A stretch of DNA of 64,000 nucleotides from Ostreococcus lucimarinus CCE9901 (GCF_000092065.1 NC_009363.1:372001-436000), one strand, 5' to 3'. Numbered from the stretch's first letter, positions 1-10,450 are shown. Notes: generated from the letters alone by a model not told the origin. Made by a program: numbers and translations.

Positions 1-554
1 CGAATTGCACGCGCCACAACTCGCGCTTGTTGCGCAAGCCAAACTCACCGACGATCTTCAACTCGGCATCCAAACGTTCCTTCTCGAACGGACGTCTCGG
101 CTTCTTGAACGTCTTCCCGTCTGCGCGCGTACGAAAATACAAATCACAGTCAGTCTTTCATTCCCTCTCGCACTCGCGCGTCGTTCCACGTCGCCATCGC
201 GACGCCGACGCCGCGTCCGCCCGCGCCGACGGAAACCCCACGCGACCCGCGTCGTGGCGCGAACATCCCCACCCTCGCCGCCTCCGAGCGCGCCGCGCCC
301 CGTTCGCCGCCCGCGAACGCGCGATCGCAAATGTTTCCATCGTCCCACGCCATCGCATCGCCCGCCCGCGCATCGCCCGCGCGCCCGCGCGTCGCATCGC
401 TCGCTCCCGCGCCAAAGCCCTAACGATGCGATCGATCGACGCGCGCGCGCGTCGTCCTCGCGCGTCGCGCGCGCGCCGCGTCCGCGCGTCGCGCGCGCCG
501 TCGCATCGCTCGATACGCGCACGTACAGTTACGGTAGTAGGTGGACGACGGCAT
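1..554 (-). CDS. RPS9: 40S ribosomal protein S9 (uS4), 5' part, two exons, 3' end outside window
   Basis: Small-subunit ribosomal protein of the S4 family, acting in the cytosolic 40S subunit. Exon 1 (554..527) encodes [10 protein letters not shown] with the last Tyr codon split. Exon 2 (120..1) continues [16 protein letters not shown] and [10 protein letters not shown], the near-invariant N-terminus of eukaryotic S9. The frame is restored only by removing 526..121, which starts GTACGTGC, has a CTGAC motif (149-153, minus strand) and ends GCGCGCAG. The gene runs off the left edge after about 49 codons. It is divergent from the pirin gene, with 222 bp between start codons. Identity is certain; the splice is inferred from frame and consensus. 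Confidence 0.93.
121..526 (-). other. Intron of RPS9 (406 nt)
   Basis: Reading on the minus strand it begins GTACGTGC and ends CGCGCAG, with a CTGAC branch-like motif at 149-153 in an AT-richer stretch near the acceptor. It splits a Tyr codon after 28 coding bases. It is long for this window, and most of its body is as GC-rich as coding sequence. Confidence 0.88.
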
Positions 555-776
555 CTTGCGGCTGTCGCGTCACGAAGAGACGGACCGCGCGCGCGCGCGC
601 GCGAGGTTCGGTCGGCCGCGCGCGGCGAGTCCTCGACGCTTTGAGTCGCGAACCGTCGATTTCACGGGTCACGTATTTTATGGATGAAACGCCCATGTGC
701 GCGAAAGTAAACGGATCGCCCGGTCGGTCGCCCGACCGGGCGGTTGGGCAGTCGACGACGCGTCGGCCGCGTCGCC
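555..776. promoter_or_regulatory. Shared divergent promoter region RPS9 / pirin
   Basis: 222 bp separate the two start codons of oppositely transcribed genes, so promoters and both 5' UTRs must lie here. It contains GC-alternating stretches and a short AT-richer block near 670-690. No TATA box could be assigned with confidence. Confidence 0.45.
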
Positions 777-1682
777 ATGGCGACGTGCGGCGTCGCCGCG
801 CCGAGGGCCGTCGTGGACGTCGTCCTGAGCCGCGAGCAGGGCGAGGGACGCGGCGCGCGCGTGCGGCGATCGATCGGCACGGCGCGCTTGAAGCACTTCG
901 ACCCATTCGTGATGCTCGACGAGTTCAAGGTGGCCACGCCGGCGGGGTTTCCCGATCACCCGCACCGCGGGATGACGACCGTGACGTACGTGCTGCCGAA
1001 TGCGGGGAACGGGTGCGTGGAGCACGAGGACAGCGTCGGGAACGCCGGGATGCTGCGACCCGGGGATCTGCAGTTCATGACGGCGGGACGAGGGATTTTG
1101 CACGCCGAGGTGCCGGAGAACGAGACGACGTGTCACGGGTTGCAGCTTTGGGTGAATTTGCCGGCGAAACATAAGATGGACGCGCCGGAGTATCAAGAGC
1201 TGCGAGCGAGCGAACTGCGGGAGGCGTCGAAGGACGGCGTTCGCGCCGTCGTCATCGCGGGCGAGGCGTTCGGGGCGGAGAGCCAGATTCGGACGAAACA
1301 AGCGCCCATGCATTACATTCACTTCACCATGTCGCCGTCGTCGCGGTTGGTGCAAAACGTGCCCGAAGGTTGGAACTGCTTGGCGTACACGCTGCGAGGA
1401 CGCGCGGATTTCGGTCGCTGCGAGGACGTGGACGCGCACAACACGGTGACGTTTAGCAATGAACCCGGCCAAGACGGCGTCGTGGTGCAAACGACGAGCG
1501 AAAGCGCGGAGTTCGTGCTCATTTCCGGGCGCCCCAACGACGAACCGATCGTCCAGCACGGACCGTTCGTGATGAACACGCGAGAGGAAATCTCTCAAGC
1601 GTTCGCCGACTTTCAGGGCGGCAAGAACGGCTTCGAATCCGTTCGAGGTTGGCGAAGCGAGATTCAATACCGAACGCGATAG
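777..1682 (+). CDS. Pirin family protein
   Basis: Cupin-fold iron protein of the pirin family (301 aa). The N-terminal cupin carries the metal-ligand pattern HPHRG (His61, His63) and, further on, GRGILHAE (His109, Glu111), matching the three His and one Glu of human pirin. A second cupin follows from about residue 170. Pirins are reported as transcriptional cofactors or quercetin dioxygenases; which applies here is unknown. The open frame extends upstream to a TTG at 744, but the first ATG is 777 and is used here. Intact and of usual length. Confidence 0.9.
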   Translation: MATCGVAAPRAVVDVVLSREQGEGRGARVRRSIGTARLKHFDPFVMLDEFKVATPAGFPDHPHRGMTTVTYVLPNAGNGCVEHEDSVGNAGMLRPGDLQFMTAGRGILHAEVPENETTCHGLQLWVNLPAKHKMDAPEYQELRASELREASKDGVRAVVIAGEAFGAESQIRTKQAPMHYIHFTMSPSSRLVQNVPEGWNCLAYTLRGRADFGRCEDVDAHNTVTFSNEPGQDGVVVQTTSESAEFVLISGRPNDEPIVQHGPFVMNTREEISQAFADFQGGKNGFESVRGWRSEIQYRTR

Positions 1683-1800
1683 CTCGACGCGAAGATGCTC
1701 CATTTGTATTTTACATTCCTTCTTATTTCCGTCGCTCGCCCTCGTCCGCCCGTCGCCCGCCCTCATCGTTCCCGCACACGCCGACGCGACGCGCGGCGGC

Positions 1801-2578
1801 ATGGCCAACGCCCTCAGGCGTCTCGCGACCGCGTCGTCGCGAGTCGCGCTCTCGCGCGTCGCCGCGGGCGCACCACGCGCGTTCGTCTCCGACGCCAGCG
1901 CGACCGCGACGCCGTGCTGGAGCTGCGACGCGCGAACGACGGCGTTGAATGATGACGCGTCGGCAAACTTTTTCTGCGACGCGTGCGGGGCGATTCAACC
2001 GCCCGTCGCCGCGGATTACTTCGCGCTGCTCGGAGTGTGCGTTTGCGATGTGACCGCGCGCGTTTTGCCCCGGACTGACGCGCGCGCGCGCGATGGACAG
2101 GGAACCAAAGTACGCGCTCGAGTCGGCGGCGCTCGAGGACGCGATGAAGCGTCGACAGAAACTGTTGCATCCGGATAAGTTTAGCACGAAGAGCGAACGC
2201 GAGCGAAGGTACAGCGCGGATCAAGCGTCGGCGGTGAACGAGGCGTACGGCACGCTGAGGGATCCGCTGCGAAGGGCGAAGTATATTTTGGAGGCGCGCG
2301 GTTGGGGGGTGACGGAGCGCGACGGGAGAGACGCGCCCGTGGATCCGGGGCTGTTGATGGAAGTCATGGAGGCTCGCGAGGCGATCGATGAGGCGAATGG
2401 GGACGCGGAGAAGCTGCGAGAGCTGTTGAGGGAGCACAGCGCGCGAGTGACTGCGTGTGAGGAGGAGACTCGCGCGGCGCTGGACGCGACGCCGATGGTT
2501 GGGGAGTCGGCAAAGGAAGCCGTCGTACGCTTGACGTACTTCGTTCGCATCGTAGAAGAAATAAAGGCGCTGCTTTGA
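1801..2578 (+). CDS. HSCB: HscB/Jac1-type mitochondrial J-domain co-chaperone for Fe-S assembly (two exons)
   Basis: Spliced product 237 aa from 1801..2036 and 2101..2578. An Arg/Ser/Ala-rich N-terminus fits a mitochondrial presequence. A zinc-binding pair follows (C39WSC42 and C59DAC62), as in human HSCB. The J domain reads DYFALLGVEPKYALES with the HPD motif at 102-104, and the C-terminal HscB domain contains VDPGLLMEVMEAREAI. This protein delivers the ISCU scaffold to the Hsp70 of iron-sulphur cluster assembly. The intron restores the frame exactly between LLG and EPKY. Good length and motif agreement. Confidence 0.92.
2037..2100 (+). other. Intron of HSCB (64 nt)
   Basis: Starts GTGCGTTTGC, ends GATGGACAG, with CTGAC at 2075-2079. 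Removing it joins the two halves of the J domain in phase 2. The shortest intron in the window. Confidence 0.9.
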
Positions 2579-2633
2579 TGCCGTTGCCGCTACATTAGCT
2601 TGATTATTTAGATATTACTACTCGTTGCTCGCC

Positions 2634-5204
2634 TTAAAACGAAATCAGATCGTCGTCTACTGACACGGCCGAGACAGAAGTTTCACTCGCTTTGGATTCT
2701 TCGCGCATTCGCTTGGACAATTTTCGGATGTGATCCTCCACGATCGAGATCGCTGCCTGTAGCTCGGGATGCGTGACAAATTTTCGCCCGTAATCCAACG
2801 AGTTTGCGCTGCGCGGAATGTGCATTTCTGCGTTTTCGGAACCAAATTTATTGAAGTCGCGCAGTGTCTGCGTCTCCATCTTTGTGCAACGATCGTCGAC
2901 GTATGTGCGAAGCTCAGTGAGCGTACGTTTCGTCTTGCTGCGTTCAACTTTGTCCCACTCGATACTCTCTTGCATCGCTTCGACACGCTTGGAGACATCG
3001 TCAAAGAGCTCACGGACCGTTGACGTCGACGGTCGATCCTTGATGGTGCGTTCCATGCTCTCATGCATGCTGTGAATGATGAGATCCTGCTCTTCTTGCT
3101 TTCTCGTCAAGTTTGCGATGCGAGACTGCATTGATCCCGACTGTTCGGAATACGCTGACACCGAGTACACTTCAAGGTGCGTCAACTTGCTAGGCGTGCC
3201 CAAAGGCGAGCCCGCGGGGGAGTAGGCGTATTCGCTGCGCGCGCCACCGACGCCGCCGAAGACGGCGTCTTGGATCATCATCAACTCCTTTCTGAACTCG
3301 TTCGTCGAACGGTCGGACGCGAGGCGCAGCTCTTCGCGCAAATCTCTCTCCACAGCGGCAACAGCATGGTTTAGTCTCTTCTCTACCGTTTGGAGAGCGA
3401 CGGCTTGCGCCTCGGCGTTTGGTTTGGCCGCCTGCCTCTCGAGTTTCATCGACACCTCGCAAGATTCCACGCGAAGCTCACTCGCAGCGACGCGCGCCTC
3501 AAATCTCTCGAACCGTTCATCTAACCGATCGATTCGCGTCTTGTGTCCCGCATCCGTGATGCCACGCGTCGCCTCGGCTTCACCCAACACGCGCTTCATC
3601 GCCCTGGTGTGCTCCTCGGAGACCTTGGACAACATGTCGACAGAATTCTTCTCGCTTCCTCTCAAAGCCGCGATGCTTTCCTCGCGTAATTCCGCGAACG
3701 ATGTGAACTGATTGTTGATCCACTGTTTTAACTCATCCGCGCGTTCCGACGCAGCCTTCATTTGATTCACGCTCGAGAGTACGCTCTCCTTGAACGCGTT
3801 GTTTTCGTCATCCGCTTTGCGCATCGCCTCTTCCGCGAGCGCGACGCACTTTCGCGTCTCTTGTGCGGCCCGCTCGGCGTTTCGCGCGGCGGCGCTATCC
3901 GTCGACGACTCAATTTCTCGAATTCGATATTCCATGACTTCTGTCACGGCTGATTCAGCCTTTTGGGTGACTTTCTCCACAACCTTTGCGCCCCACTCCT
4001 TGAGCTGAGACGACAAAACTTCGCCTTGCTCCTGTACCAAGCTCGCGTGTTGCTCAGCCGTCGATGCAATTTCATCGCCCAACGTCCCGATACGCTGGAC
4101 GTCCTTCTCTATGCGATCGATAGTTTGCTGGCCTCGAGACTCGATGCGTTCGACAAAGTCATTTGCCATCGATTCCATCTTCTCCGTCTGCGCCAACGCT
4201 TCTTTGAACCGCGCATACGTCTGGTCGACGTGCTCACATCGATCGTGCACTCGCTTAGCATCCTCGGCACAATCATCACTCAAACGCTCCATGGAATTCG
4301 CGAGCTCGCGCACCTCGAGTAGAGCCTCGCTGACGGTGTTGGCGTCTTGCGAAGCGCGCGCCGCACGCGCCTTCACGATTTCCAACTCGCTCGCGATGGA
4401 CGGCACGTCCGCCGCAGCGAGTGACAGCGCAGTTTGATTCGCCTTTAGTCGCGTCTCCTGCACTTCAACCTCCAACTCTCGCACGAGCGTGGTGACGTCT
4501 GACATCTCGCCCGCCATGGTCTCCAGTCGAGCGTCCACGGCTTTCGCCGCCGCCGCCGCGCCCTCCGTCGCCTTCACACTAATCTGCGTCTCGAGTTCAA
4601 ACAAGTCCACCGCTACCTTACTCGCCGTTGACGCGTGCAGCGTCTCCAGCGCCGCCAAGCGATCGAGCGTCGCCGCGTGTATCGCCCTCGACGCTTGCAA
4701 CTCCTCTCGCAGCGCGTTCGTCGCGTCCTCCAGCGCCTCCACCCTTCGTTCCGCCGCCTCGTGTCTCGCCTCCGCCAGCTCCAACTTCAGCGCGTCGACC
4801 TCCGATCGCGCCGCGTTCGAAGCCACGATCGCCGTTTCCGCGCCAGCGCTCATCGAGCGCGTTCTCAGCGCCTCCAGCTCCGCGCGCGTCGCCTCGGCGC
4901 CGCGCTCGTGGCGACGCAGCACGTACGCCATTCCCTCAAACGCCCTCCGCACGCACGGTCGCACGCTCTGCCAGTCCCGTTCGCCCTTGACGACGTCTTC
5001 GACGCGCATGAAGTCATCCACGGTGAACACGCGTCGCGTCGTCGCGTCCGCGCGCGTCGGCGTCGCGTTTTCGTTCGCCGTTGGCGAATGCGATGTCCCG
5101 CGTCGCGCGGCGTCATCGCGTCTGGGCGTCGCGCGCGCGCCCGGCGTCGCGCGCGCGCTCGGCGACGCCGCGGGCGACGCCGCGGGCGTCGTCTCCGCCG
5201 ACAT
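2634..5204 (-). CDS. Long coiled-coil protein, function unknown
   Basis: 856 aa from the first well-placed ATG (5204); the frame stays open upstream to a non-ATG start. The N-terminal ~75 residues are Ala/Thr/Arg-rich and disordered. A short conserved-looking block, FTVDDFMRVEDVVKGERDWQ, is followed by WQSVRPCVRRAFEGMAYVLR. The rest, about 600 residues, is dominated by heptad-type coiled coil rich in Glu, Lys, Arg and Ala, with a Ser/Gly/Pro break around AYSPAGSPLGTPS. It ends SVDDDLISF. It resembles structural or cytoskeletal proteins in composition only; I do not recognise the family. Convergent with HSCB (55 bp) and divergent from cystathionine beta-lyase (97 bp). Confidence 0.75.
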   Translation of the reverse strand: MSAETTPAASPAASPSARATPGARATPRRDDAARRGTSHSPTANENATPTRADATTRRVFTVDDFMRVEDVVKGERDWQSVRPCVRRAFEGMAYVLRRHERGAEATRAELEALRTRSMSAGAETAIVASNAARSEVDALKLELAEARHEAAERRVEALEDATNALREELQASRAIHAATLDRLAALETLHASTASKVAVDLFELETQISVKATEGAAAAAKAVDARLETMAGEMSDVTTLVRELEVEVQETRLKANQTALSLAAADVPSIASELEIVKARAARASQDANTVSEALLEVRELANSMERLSDDCAEDAKRVHDRCEHVDQTYARFKEALAQTEKMESMANDFVERIESRGQQTIDRIEKDVQRIGTLGDEIASTAEQHASLVQEQGEVLSSQLKEWGAKVVEKVTQKAESAVTEVMEYRIREIESSTDSAAARNAERAAQETRKCVALAEEAMRKADDENNAFKESVLSSVNQMKAASERADELKQWINNQFTSFAELREESIAALRGSEKNSVDMLSKVSEEHTRAMKRVLGEAEATRGITDAGHKTRIDRLDERFERFEARVAASELRVESCEVSMKLERQAAKPNAEAQAVALQTVEKRLNHAVAAVERDLREELRLASDRSTNEFRKELMMIQDAVFGGVGGARSEYAYSPAGSPLGTPSKLTHLEVYSVSAYSEQSGSMQSRIANLTRKQEEQDLIIHSMHESMERTIKDRPSTSTVRELFDDVSKRVEAMQESIEWDKVERSKTKRTLTELRTYVDDRCTKMETQTLRDFNKFGSENAEMHIPRSANSLDYGRKFVTHPELQAAISIVEDHIRKLSKRMREESKASETSVSAVSVDDDLISF

Positions 5205-5301
5205 GCGCCGCCTCGACGCGCCTCGACGCGAGTCGCTGTCTGCGGTCGCGGCCGCGCGCCCAACGGCCGCGATCGCGACACCGCGACGCCGCGCCGTCGG
5301 C
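5205..5301. promoter_or_regulatory. Divergent promoter between coiled-coil gene and cystathionine beta-lyase
   Basis: Only 97 bp separate the two ATGs, and the DNA is open in both coding frames, so this is a minimal bidirectional promoter with very short 5' UTRs. No motif was recognised. Confidence 0.4.
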
Positions 5302-6720
5302 ATGCTCGCGACGACGACGACGTCGACGACGTCGCGCGCGATCGTTCCGCGCGCCGCGCGCGCGCGCGCGGGCGCGCGCGCGGGCGCGGCGCCGGTGGCT
5401 CGGTCGAGGGCAAGCGCGGCGCCGACGGCGCGAAACCGCGGTCGAGGCGCGCGAGGGATCGCGCGCGCGCGCGATCGACGCGAGGACGCGCGAGGGGGAG
5501 TCGTCATGAGCGCCGGGACGAGCGGCGACGAGCCCGTGGCGCGAGATCCGAAGGATTATAAGATCGCGACGAAGCTCGCGCACGCGAAGACGAGCGTGAC
5601 GGACCCGTACGGGGCGTCGGCGCCGCCGTTGTATCAAACGGCCACGTTCGCGCAGCCGAGTGCGACTGAAAATGGACCGTATGATTACACGCGCAGTGGG
5701 AACCCGACGAGGACGCAGTTGGAGGAACAGATGGCGAATTTGGAATGCGCGGACCGGGCGTTTGCGTTTTCTTCGGGGATGTCGGCGTTGATGTGCGTCA
5801 CGCGATTGGTGAACGCGGGCGAGAGGATCGTGACGGGGGATGATATATATGGTGGGACGTCGAGGTTGCTCGCGCAAGTGGTGCCGAAGGTTGGGATCGA
5901 GGTGGTTAACGTCGACATGAACGACCACGACGCGGTGCGCGCGGCGATTCAGGGCGGGAACACGACGATGGTGATGATGGAGTCGCCCACGAACCCTCGT
6001 TTGCAAGTGATTGACATCAAGGCTATCTGTGATATGGCACACGAAAAGGGCGCGCTCGTGTGCGTCGATAACTCCATCATGTGCCCGACGTTTCAGGCGC
6101 CGCTCGCGCTTGGTGCGGATATTTCCATGACGTCGGCGACGAAGTTTATCGCGGGTCACTCCGACGTCACGGGTGGATTGCTCGCGTGCAACGGCGAAGA
6201 GCTTGGAAATCGTATTTACTTTCACCAAAACGCCGAAGGTTTGCATCTCGGCCCGTTCGATTGTTGGTTGGCGCTTCGCGGTTTGAAGACGATGCAGTTG
6301 CGCATGGAGCGTCAACAAGAAAACGCGATGAAACTCACGGCGTGGCTTGAATCGCACCCCCGCGTGAACAAGGTGAACTACCCGGGTCTGAAGGCAAACG
6401 TTGGGCACGAACTGCACTCGAAGCAAGCCTCCGGCGCGGGGTCGATCTTTTCCTTTACCACCGGCGACGTCGAATTTTCCAAAATCGTCGTCGAAGAGAC
6501 AAAGCTTCACAAAATCACCGTCTCGTTCGGGGGCACGACGTCCTTGATCTCTCTTCCGTGCTTCATGTCCCATGCCAGTATACCCGCCGAGGTTCGCGCC
6601 GCGCGTGGCTTGCCAGACGATCTCGTTCGCATTAGCTGTGGCATCGAGGACGCCGACGACTTGTTGGCTGACTTGCAGTACGCTTTCGCCGTCGCCGAAA
6701 AGCGCGTGGGTAAGGCGTAA
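5302..6720 (+). CDS. CBL: Cystathionine beta-lyase, plastid
   Basis: PLP enzyme of the Cys/Met metabolism family (472 aa) that cleaves cystathionine to homocysteine, pyruvate and ammonia, the penultimate step of methionine synthesis. Residues 1-70 (MLATTTTSTTSRAIVPRAAR and following) are a Ser/Thr/Ala/Arg transit peptide. The catalytic domain starts near KIATKLAHAKTSV; the PLP lysine is Lys281 in SATKFIAGHSDVTGG. The sequence is closest in feel to plant plastid CBL rather than cystathionine gamma-synthase. ATG 5302 is the first ATG giving a complete transit peptide; the open frame extends 270 codons further upstream by chance, antisense to the neighbour. Confidence 0.93.
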   Translation: MLATTTTSTTSRAIVPRAARARAGARAGAAPVARSRASAAPTARNRGRGARGIARARDRREDARGGVVMSAGTSGDEPVARDPKDYKIATKLAHAKTSVTDPYGASAPPLYQTATFAQPSATENGPYDYTRSGNPTRTQLEEQMANLECADRAFAFSSGMSALMCVTRLVNAGERIVTGDDIYGGTSRLLAQVVPKVGIEVVNVDMNDHDAVRAAIQGGNTTMVMMESPTNPRLQVIDIKAICDMAHEKGALVCVDNSIMCPTFQAPLALGADISMTSATKFIAGHSDVTGGLLACNGEELGNRIYFHQNAEGLHLGPFDCWLALRGLKTMQLRMERQQENAMKLTAWLESHPRVNKVNYPGLKANVGHELHSKQASGAGSIFSFTTGDVEFSKIVVEETKLHKITVSFGGTTSLISLPCFMSHASIPAEVRAARGLPDDLVRISCGIEDADDLLADLQYAFAVAEKRVGKA

Positions 6721-6964
6721 ATCGATGCTATCACGCCGAGAAGACCCATAGTACGGTCTTGAATGGCCACGCTCAACGCTAAACTTCTTATTTTTTCATT
6801 GAATCAAACCAATCCCAAACTTCTCCGCGTCGGCGTCTCCCGATATCGACCTGAACCGACATTCCTCGGAAGTCAGGCGGCAAACTGAGCCACACATTTC
6901 AACGCACGTAGCGCGCTCAGACCGCAGCGCGCGTACACCAAACCTCCAAACAAAATTCAACAGA

Positions 6965-8034
6965 ATGCGTGCACGCGGACGAGTACAGACGACGAAGCTG
7001 GCGACGAGGGCGGCGTCGTTCTCGAACCGTCACGCAGGGACGGCGAAGCTTCGTGCGCACTGTGCGACGAGGAGGATGACGTCGACGCGCACGCACGTGC
7101 GCGCGGCAAGCATTGACGAGGGTATAAGCGAACCAGTAAAAATAAATGGACGCGATTCTTCGCGCTCGCCGGCGTTCATGAACGTCGACGCCGAGTTAGA
7201 GGTGTTGGAGCGAGGCGCTTCCGCCGAGCCGCCAGCGACTCGAAGCGACAGGCTGCGGAGCCGGTGGTCGAATTCGTTTTGGGATGAGCTCGAGTTGAAC
7301 GCCATCGAGCCTTGGATGATGTGTAACGACGAACCGACGCCTGATGGTTTGCTTCGCTCGGACTCCTTGCTCAGTCCGGCTTGGCGAATGATGCTGCTGT
7401 CGGATGGTTCGGTGACGGTGCGTCGAATTCTCGACGCCTTTGTATTTCACCTTCAGACTAACATTCGCATCGTGTGTTCGCCTCACAGCGTCACTTAAAG
7501 CTGCTCACCGGGCGTGCTGATGTTAAAACGGATGTCCTGTGGCAGGGTAAGATCGATCTCGACCACCGAGGTGCGCGCGAGATCGGCGTTCCGGACGACG
7601 TCCACAAGCGACTCCTCGCCGCGTCTTCGGGCACGCTCCTACAACGCGAGGTGGACCTGTGTGATGCACACGGTGATCCGCTGTGTTACGCCGCGAGCTG
7701 GTGGAACACGAACACCTCCGATACGATCGTCCTCGACACCGACGCCGATAACGCGTACGGTGCGCTCGATCGTCCGGTATGGCTCAAACTCGCCGAGGAC
7801 AAGACGGAGCTCTTTCGCGAAGTCCGCCGCGTCTACCGCGGTCAATCCGAGCGCCTATCCTCAGCCTGGGGCCTTCCCACCGACACCTACTTCTGGGGTC
7901 GTCACTACATCTTCTGGCTCGCTCGCAAACCGCTGTGCGTGATCCACGAAGTCATGAGTCCCGCGCTCGAGACGTACCTCGGCCCGGCCGCGCCCGCGCC
8001 TCGCGCGCGTCGCGCGCGCTCGCGCCGAACCTAA
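6965..8034 (+). CDS. DUF98 / chorismate-lyase-like protein, probably plastid (two exons)
   Basis: Spliced product 332 aa from 6965..7417 and 7489..8034. The N-terminus (MRARGRVQTTKLATRAASFS and following) looks like a transit peptide. The domain core reads LSPAWRMMLLSDGSVT joined to RHLKLLTGRADVKTDV, the characteristic start of the DUF98/chorismate pyruvate-lyase family, and closes with SERLSSAWGLPTDTYFWGRH. Cyanobacterial relatives make 4-hydroxybenzoate from chorismate for plastoquinone; that activity is inferred here. The intron is phase 0 and unites two frames that otherwise look like separate genes. The extreme C-terminus is Ala/Arg/Pro-rich. Confidence 0.82.
7418..7488 (+). other. Intron of the DUF98 gene (71 nt)
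   Basis: Starts GTGCGTCG, ends CGCCTCACAG, and carries CTAAC (7458-7462) instead of the usual CTGAC. It is clearly AT-richer than the flanking exons and joins SDGSVT to RHLKLL in phase 0. Confidence 0.9.
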
Positions 8035-8080
8035 CTCACGACACGACGCCGAGCGACGCATCTCGCGCGCACACGAACGA

Positions 8081-8142
8081 CCACGCACACGACGACCACG
8101 CACACGACGACCACGACGACCACGACGACCACGACGACGACG
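8081..8142 (+). repeat. Short tandem repeat, CCACGACGA-type units
   Basis: Two copies of a 15-bp unit (CCACGCACACGACGA) run into about four 9-bp units (CCACGACGA). It sits between the DUF98 stop and the SAHH start, in a 252-bp stretch with no other feature. Confidence 0.8.
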
Positions 8143-8286
8143 ATTGTAATCCAGCCGCCGCCGTCGCGACTTCGCGCGAGCGCCCGATCACACACGCCAC
8201 CAGAATCCCGCGTAAACGTCGTCGCGCCGCGGCGCCGCCGCGACGTCACTACCACGCACACACTCACACCACCGCATCCACGCACC

Positions 8287-10156
8287 ATGAGCTCGTCCAT
8301 GTGCGTCGTCGAAACCTCCACCGCCGGTCGCGAATACAAAGTTCGCGACATGGCCCAAGCCGACTTCGGGTACGCGCGACGACGACGCGACGACGCGATG
8401 CGATGCGACGCGAAGCGATGCGCGCGACTTTTGCGCGATGGCGGCTGCGGACGATCGCGCGCGGTGACGGCGCGCGACGCGCGAAGACGGCGGGAGACGC
8501 GAGAAAACGATCGAGGAAAATTGTGACGATCGATGCGAGCGGTCGCGGTGCGCGTTGGACGGTCGACGGGGGCGGTGGATGCGCGAATGGATGATTATTC
8601 CGATTTCGATCGAGATCTATCCACAGCGGCGTTACTTTATCCACCCGACCGGCGACGAGTCGACGCGCGGAGGCTCGGCGGCGAGGATCGGGAAAGACGC
8701 GAAGACGACGGCGATTATGGGGGAAAAGTAGGAGATAACGATCGATGACTGACGATGCATGGGTTTTCGCCGCGATAGTCGCATGGAAATTGAACTCGCG
8801 CAAGTCGAAATGCCGGGTCTCATGTCGTGCATCGCCGAATTCGGGCCGGCGCAACCGCTCGCGGGCGCGAACATCTCCGGTTCTTTGCACATGACCATCC
8901 AAACCGCGGTGCTAATCGAAACGCTCGTTGCGCTCGGTGCCAACGTGCGTTGGTGCTCGTGCAACATCTTCTCTACGCAAGATCACGCCGCCGCCGCCGT
9001 CGCGCGCGACTCGGCCGCCGTCTTCGCGTGGAAGGGCGAGACGCTCGAGGAGTACTGGTGGTGCACGGACCAAATGCTCAACTGGGGCGAAGGCTCCTTG
9101 GACATCATCGTTGATGACGGTGGTGATGCCACCTTGTTGATCCACGAAGGTTACAAGGCTGAGCTCGAGTTCGCCAAGTCTGGCGCCATCCCGGACCCGG
9201 CGTCCACGGACAACGCCGAGATGAAGTGCGTGTTGAAGATCATCGCCGAAAACTTGAAGACCAACCCGAAGCGCTGGCAAAAGATCGTTTCCACCTGCGT
9301 CGGTGTCTCCGAAGAGACCACGACTGGTGTGAAGCGTCTTTACGAAATGCAAAAGGCGGGCGAACTCTTGTTCCCGGCCATCAACGTCAACGACTCCGTC
9401 ACCAAGTGCAAGTTCGACAACCTCTACGGTTGCCGTCACTCTTTGCCGGATGGTATCATGCGCGCCACTGACGTCATGATCGCGTCCAAGACGTGCTGGG
9501 TCGCTGGCTACGGTGATGTCGGTAAGGGTTCCGCCGCCGCGCTCAAGGCTGCCGGCGCTCGCGTCATCGTGTCTGAAATCGACCCGATTTGCGCGCTCCA
9601 AGCCGCCATGGAAGGTTACCAAGTCGCCCCGATCGAAGACGTCGTCGACCAAGTCGACATCTTCATCACCACCACGGGTAACAAGGACATCATCATGGTC
9701 CAACACATGGAAAAGATGAAGAACAACGCCATCGTCGGTAACATCGGTCACTTCGACAACGAAATCGACATGGCTGGCCTCGAATCGTACCCGGGCATCA
9801 AGCGCCAAAACATCAAGCCGCAATGCGACCGCTTTGAATTCCCGGATGGCCACGGTATCATCATGCTCGCCGAAGGTCGTCTCCTCAACCTTGGCTGCGC
9901 CACCGGTCACCCGTCCTTCGTCATGTCGTGCTCCTTCACCAACCAAGCCATCGCTCAGCTCGAGCTTTGGAACGAGCGCAAGTCCGGCAAGTACGAAAAG
10001 AAGGTGTACGTCCTCCCGAAGCACTTGGACGAAAAGGTTGCCATGCTCCACCTCGCGAAGATTGGTGTCAAGCTCACCAAGCTCTCCACCGATCAAGCGC
10101 AGTACATCAACGTCCCGGTCGAGGGTCCGTACAAGCCCGCGGCGTACCGCTACTAG
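8287..10156 (+). CDS. SAHH: S-adenosylhomocysteine hydrolase (two exons)
   Basis: Spliced product 486 aa (8287..8369 and 8779..10156), the same length as plant enzymes. It hydrolyses S-adenosylhomocysteine to adenosine and homocysteine, keeping methyltransferases active. Exon 1 gives [14 protein letters not shown]; exon 2 continues [15 protein letters not shown]. The NAD-binding loop [10 protein letters not shown] is near residues 266-275, and the C-terminus ends in the conserved PYKPAAYRY. The plant/algal insertion ([17 protein letters not shown]) is present. Codon choice is strongly biased (GGT, AAG, CAA), as expected of very high expression and unlike most neighbours. Confidence 0.97.
8370..8778 (+). 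other. Intron of SAHH (409 nt)
   Basis: Starts GTACGCGCG, ends CCGCGATAG, with CTGAC at 8749-8753. It splits a Gly codon in ADFG/RMEI. Its size and structure (GC-rich body, AT-richer tail) closely match the RPS9 intron. Confidence 0.92.
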
Positions 10157-10450
10157 ATCCAGTGACCTTGCAGTCACCGTCGCCGAGCCTCGACGCCGCG
10201 CTTCGCGTCGTCGTCGCCTCGCGAGACATTTACCGCGCCCTCGCATTTCACCGGGGGAATCACGCGGTGTATCTACGTGAAACCAATGTTTGCTCAAGCG
10301 ACTAGTAGAGATTCTTCCATAAAACAACAAAACTAGGTTCAGTCGTTGTGATACATACGATACCAAACCTTCAAACGTCGCCGTCGCGGATACAGTCCAT
10401 CCGCCTTCGCCTTCGCCGTCGTCGTCACACCTCCGCGCCTTCGACTCGCG
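10157..10450. other. Intergenic, SAHH to tRNA-binding protein
   Basis: 294 bp between tandem genes. It holds the SAHH 3' region (an AT-richer stretch at 10300-10360) and the next gene's promoter. No gene or RNA was recognised. Confidence 0.5.

Noticed and set aside
5113-6573. 486-codon minus-strand open frame
   Set aside because: Antisense to cystathionine beta-lyase; Arg/His-rich, no motif.
7474-8034. Separate gene starting at 7474
   Set aside because: It is exon 2 of the DUF98 gene; the apparent start lies inside the intron.
8035-8286. Open frame with His-Asp repeats (DHAHDDHAHDDHDD)
   Set aside because: Produced by the CCACGACGA tandem repeat between genes; no start context and no conservation argument.
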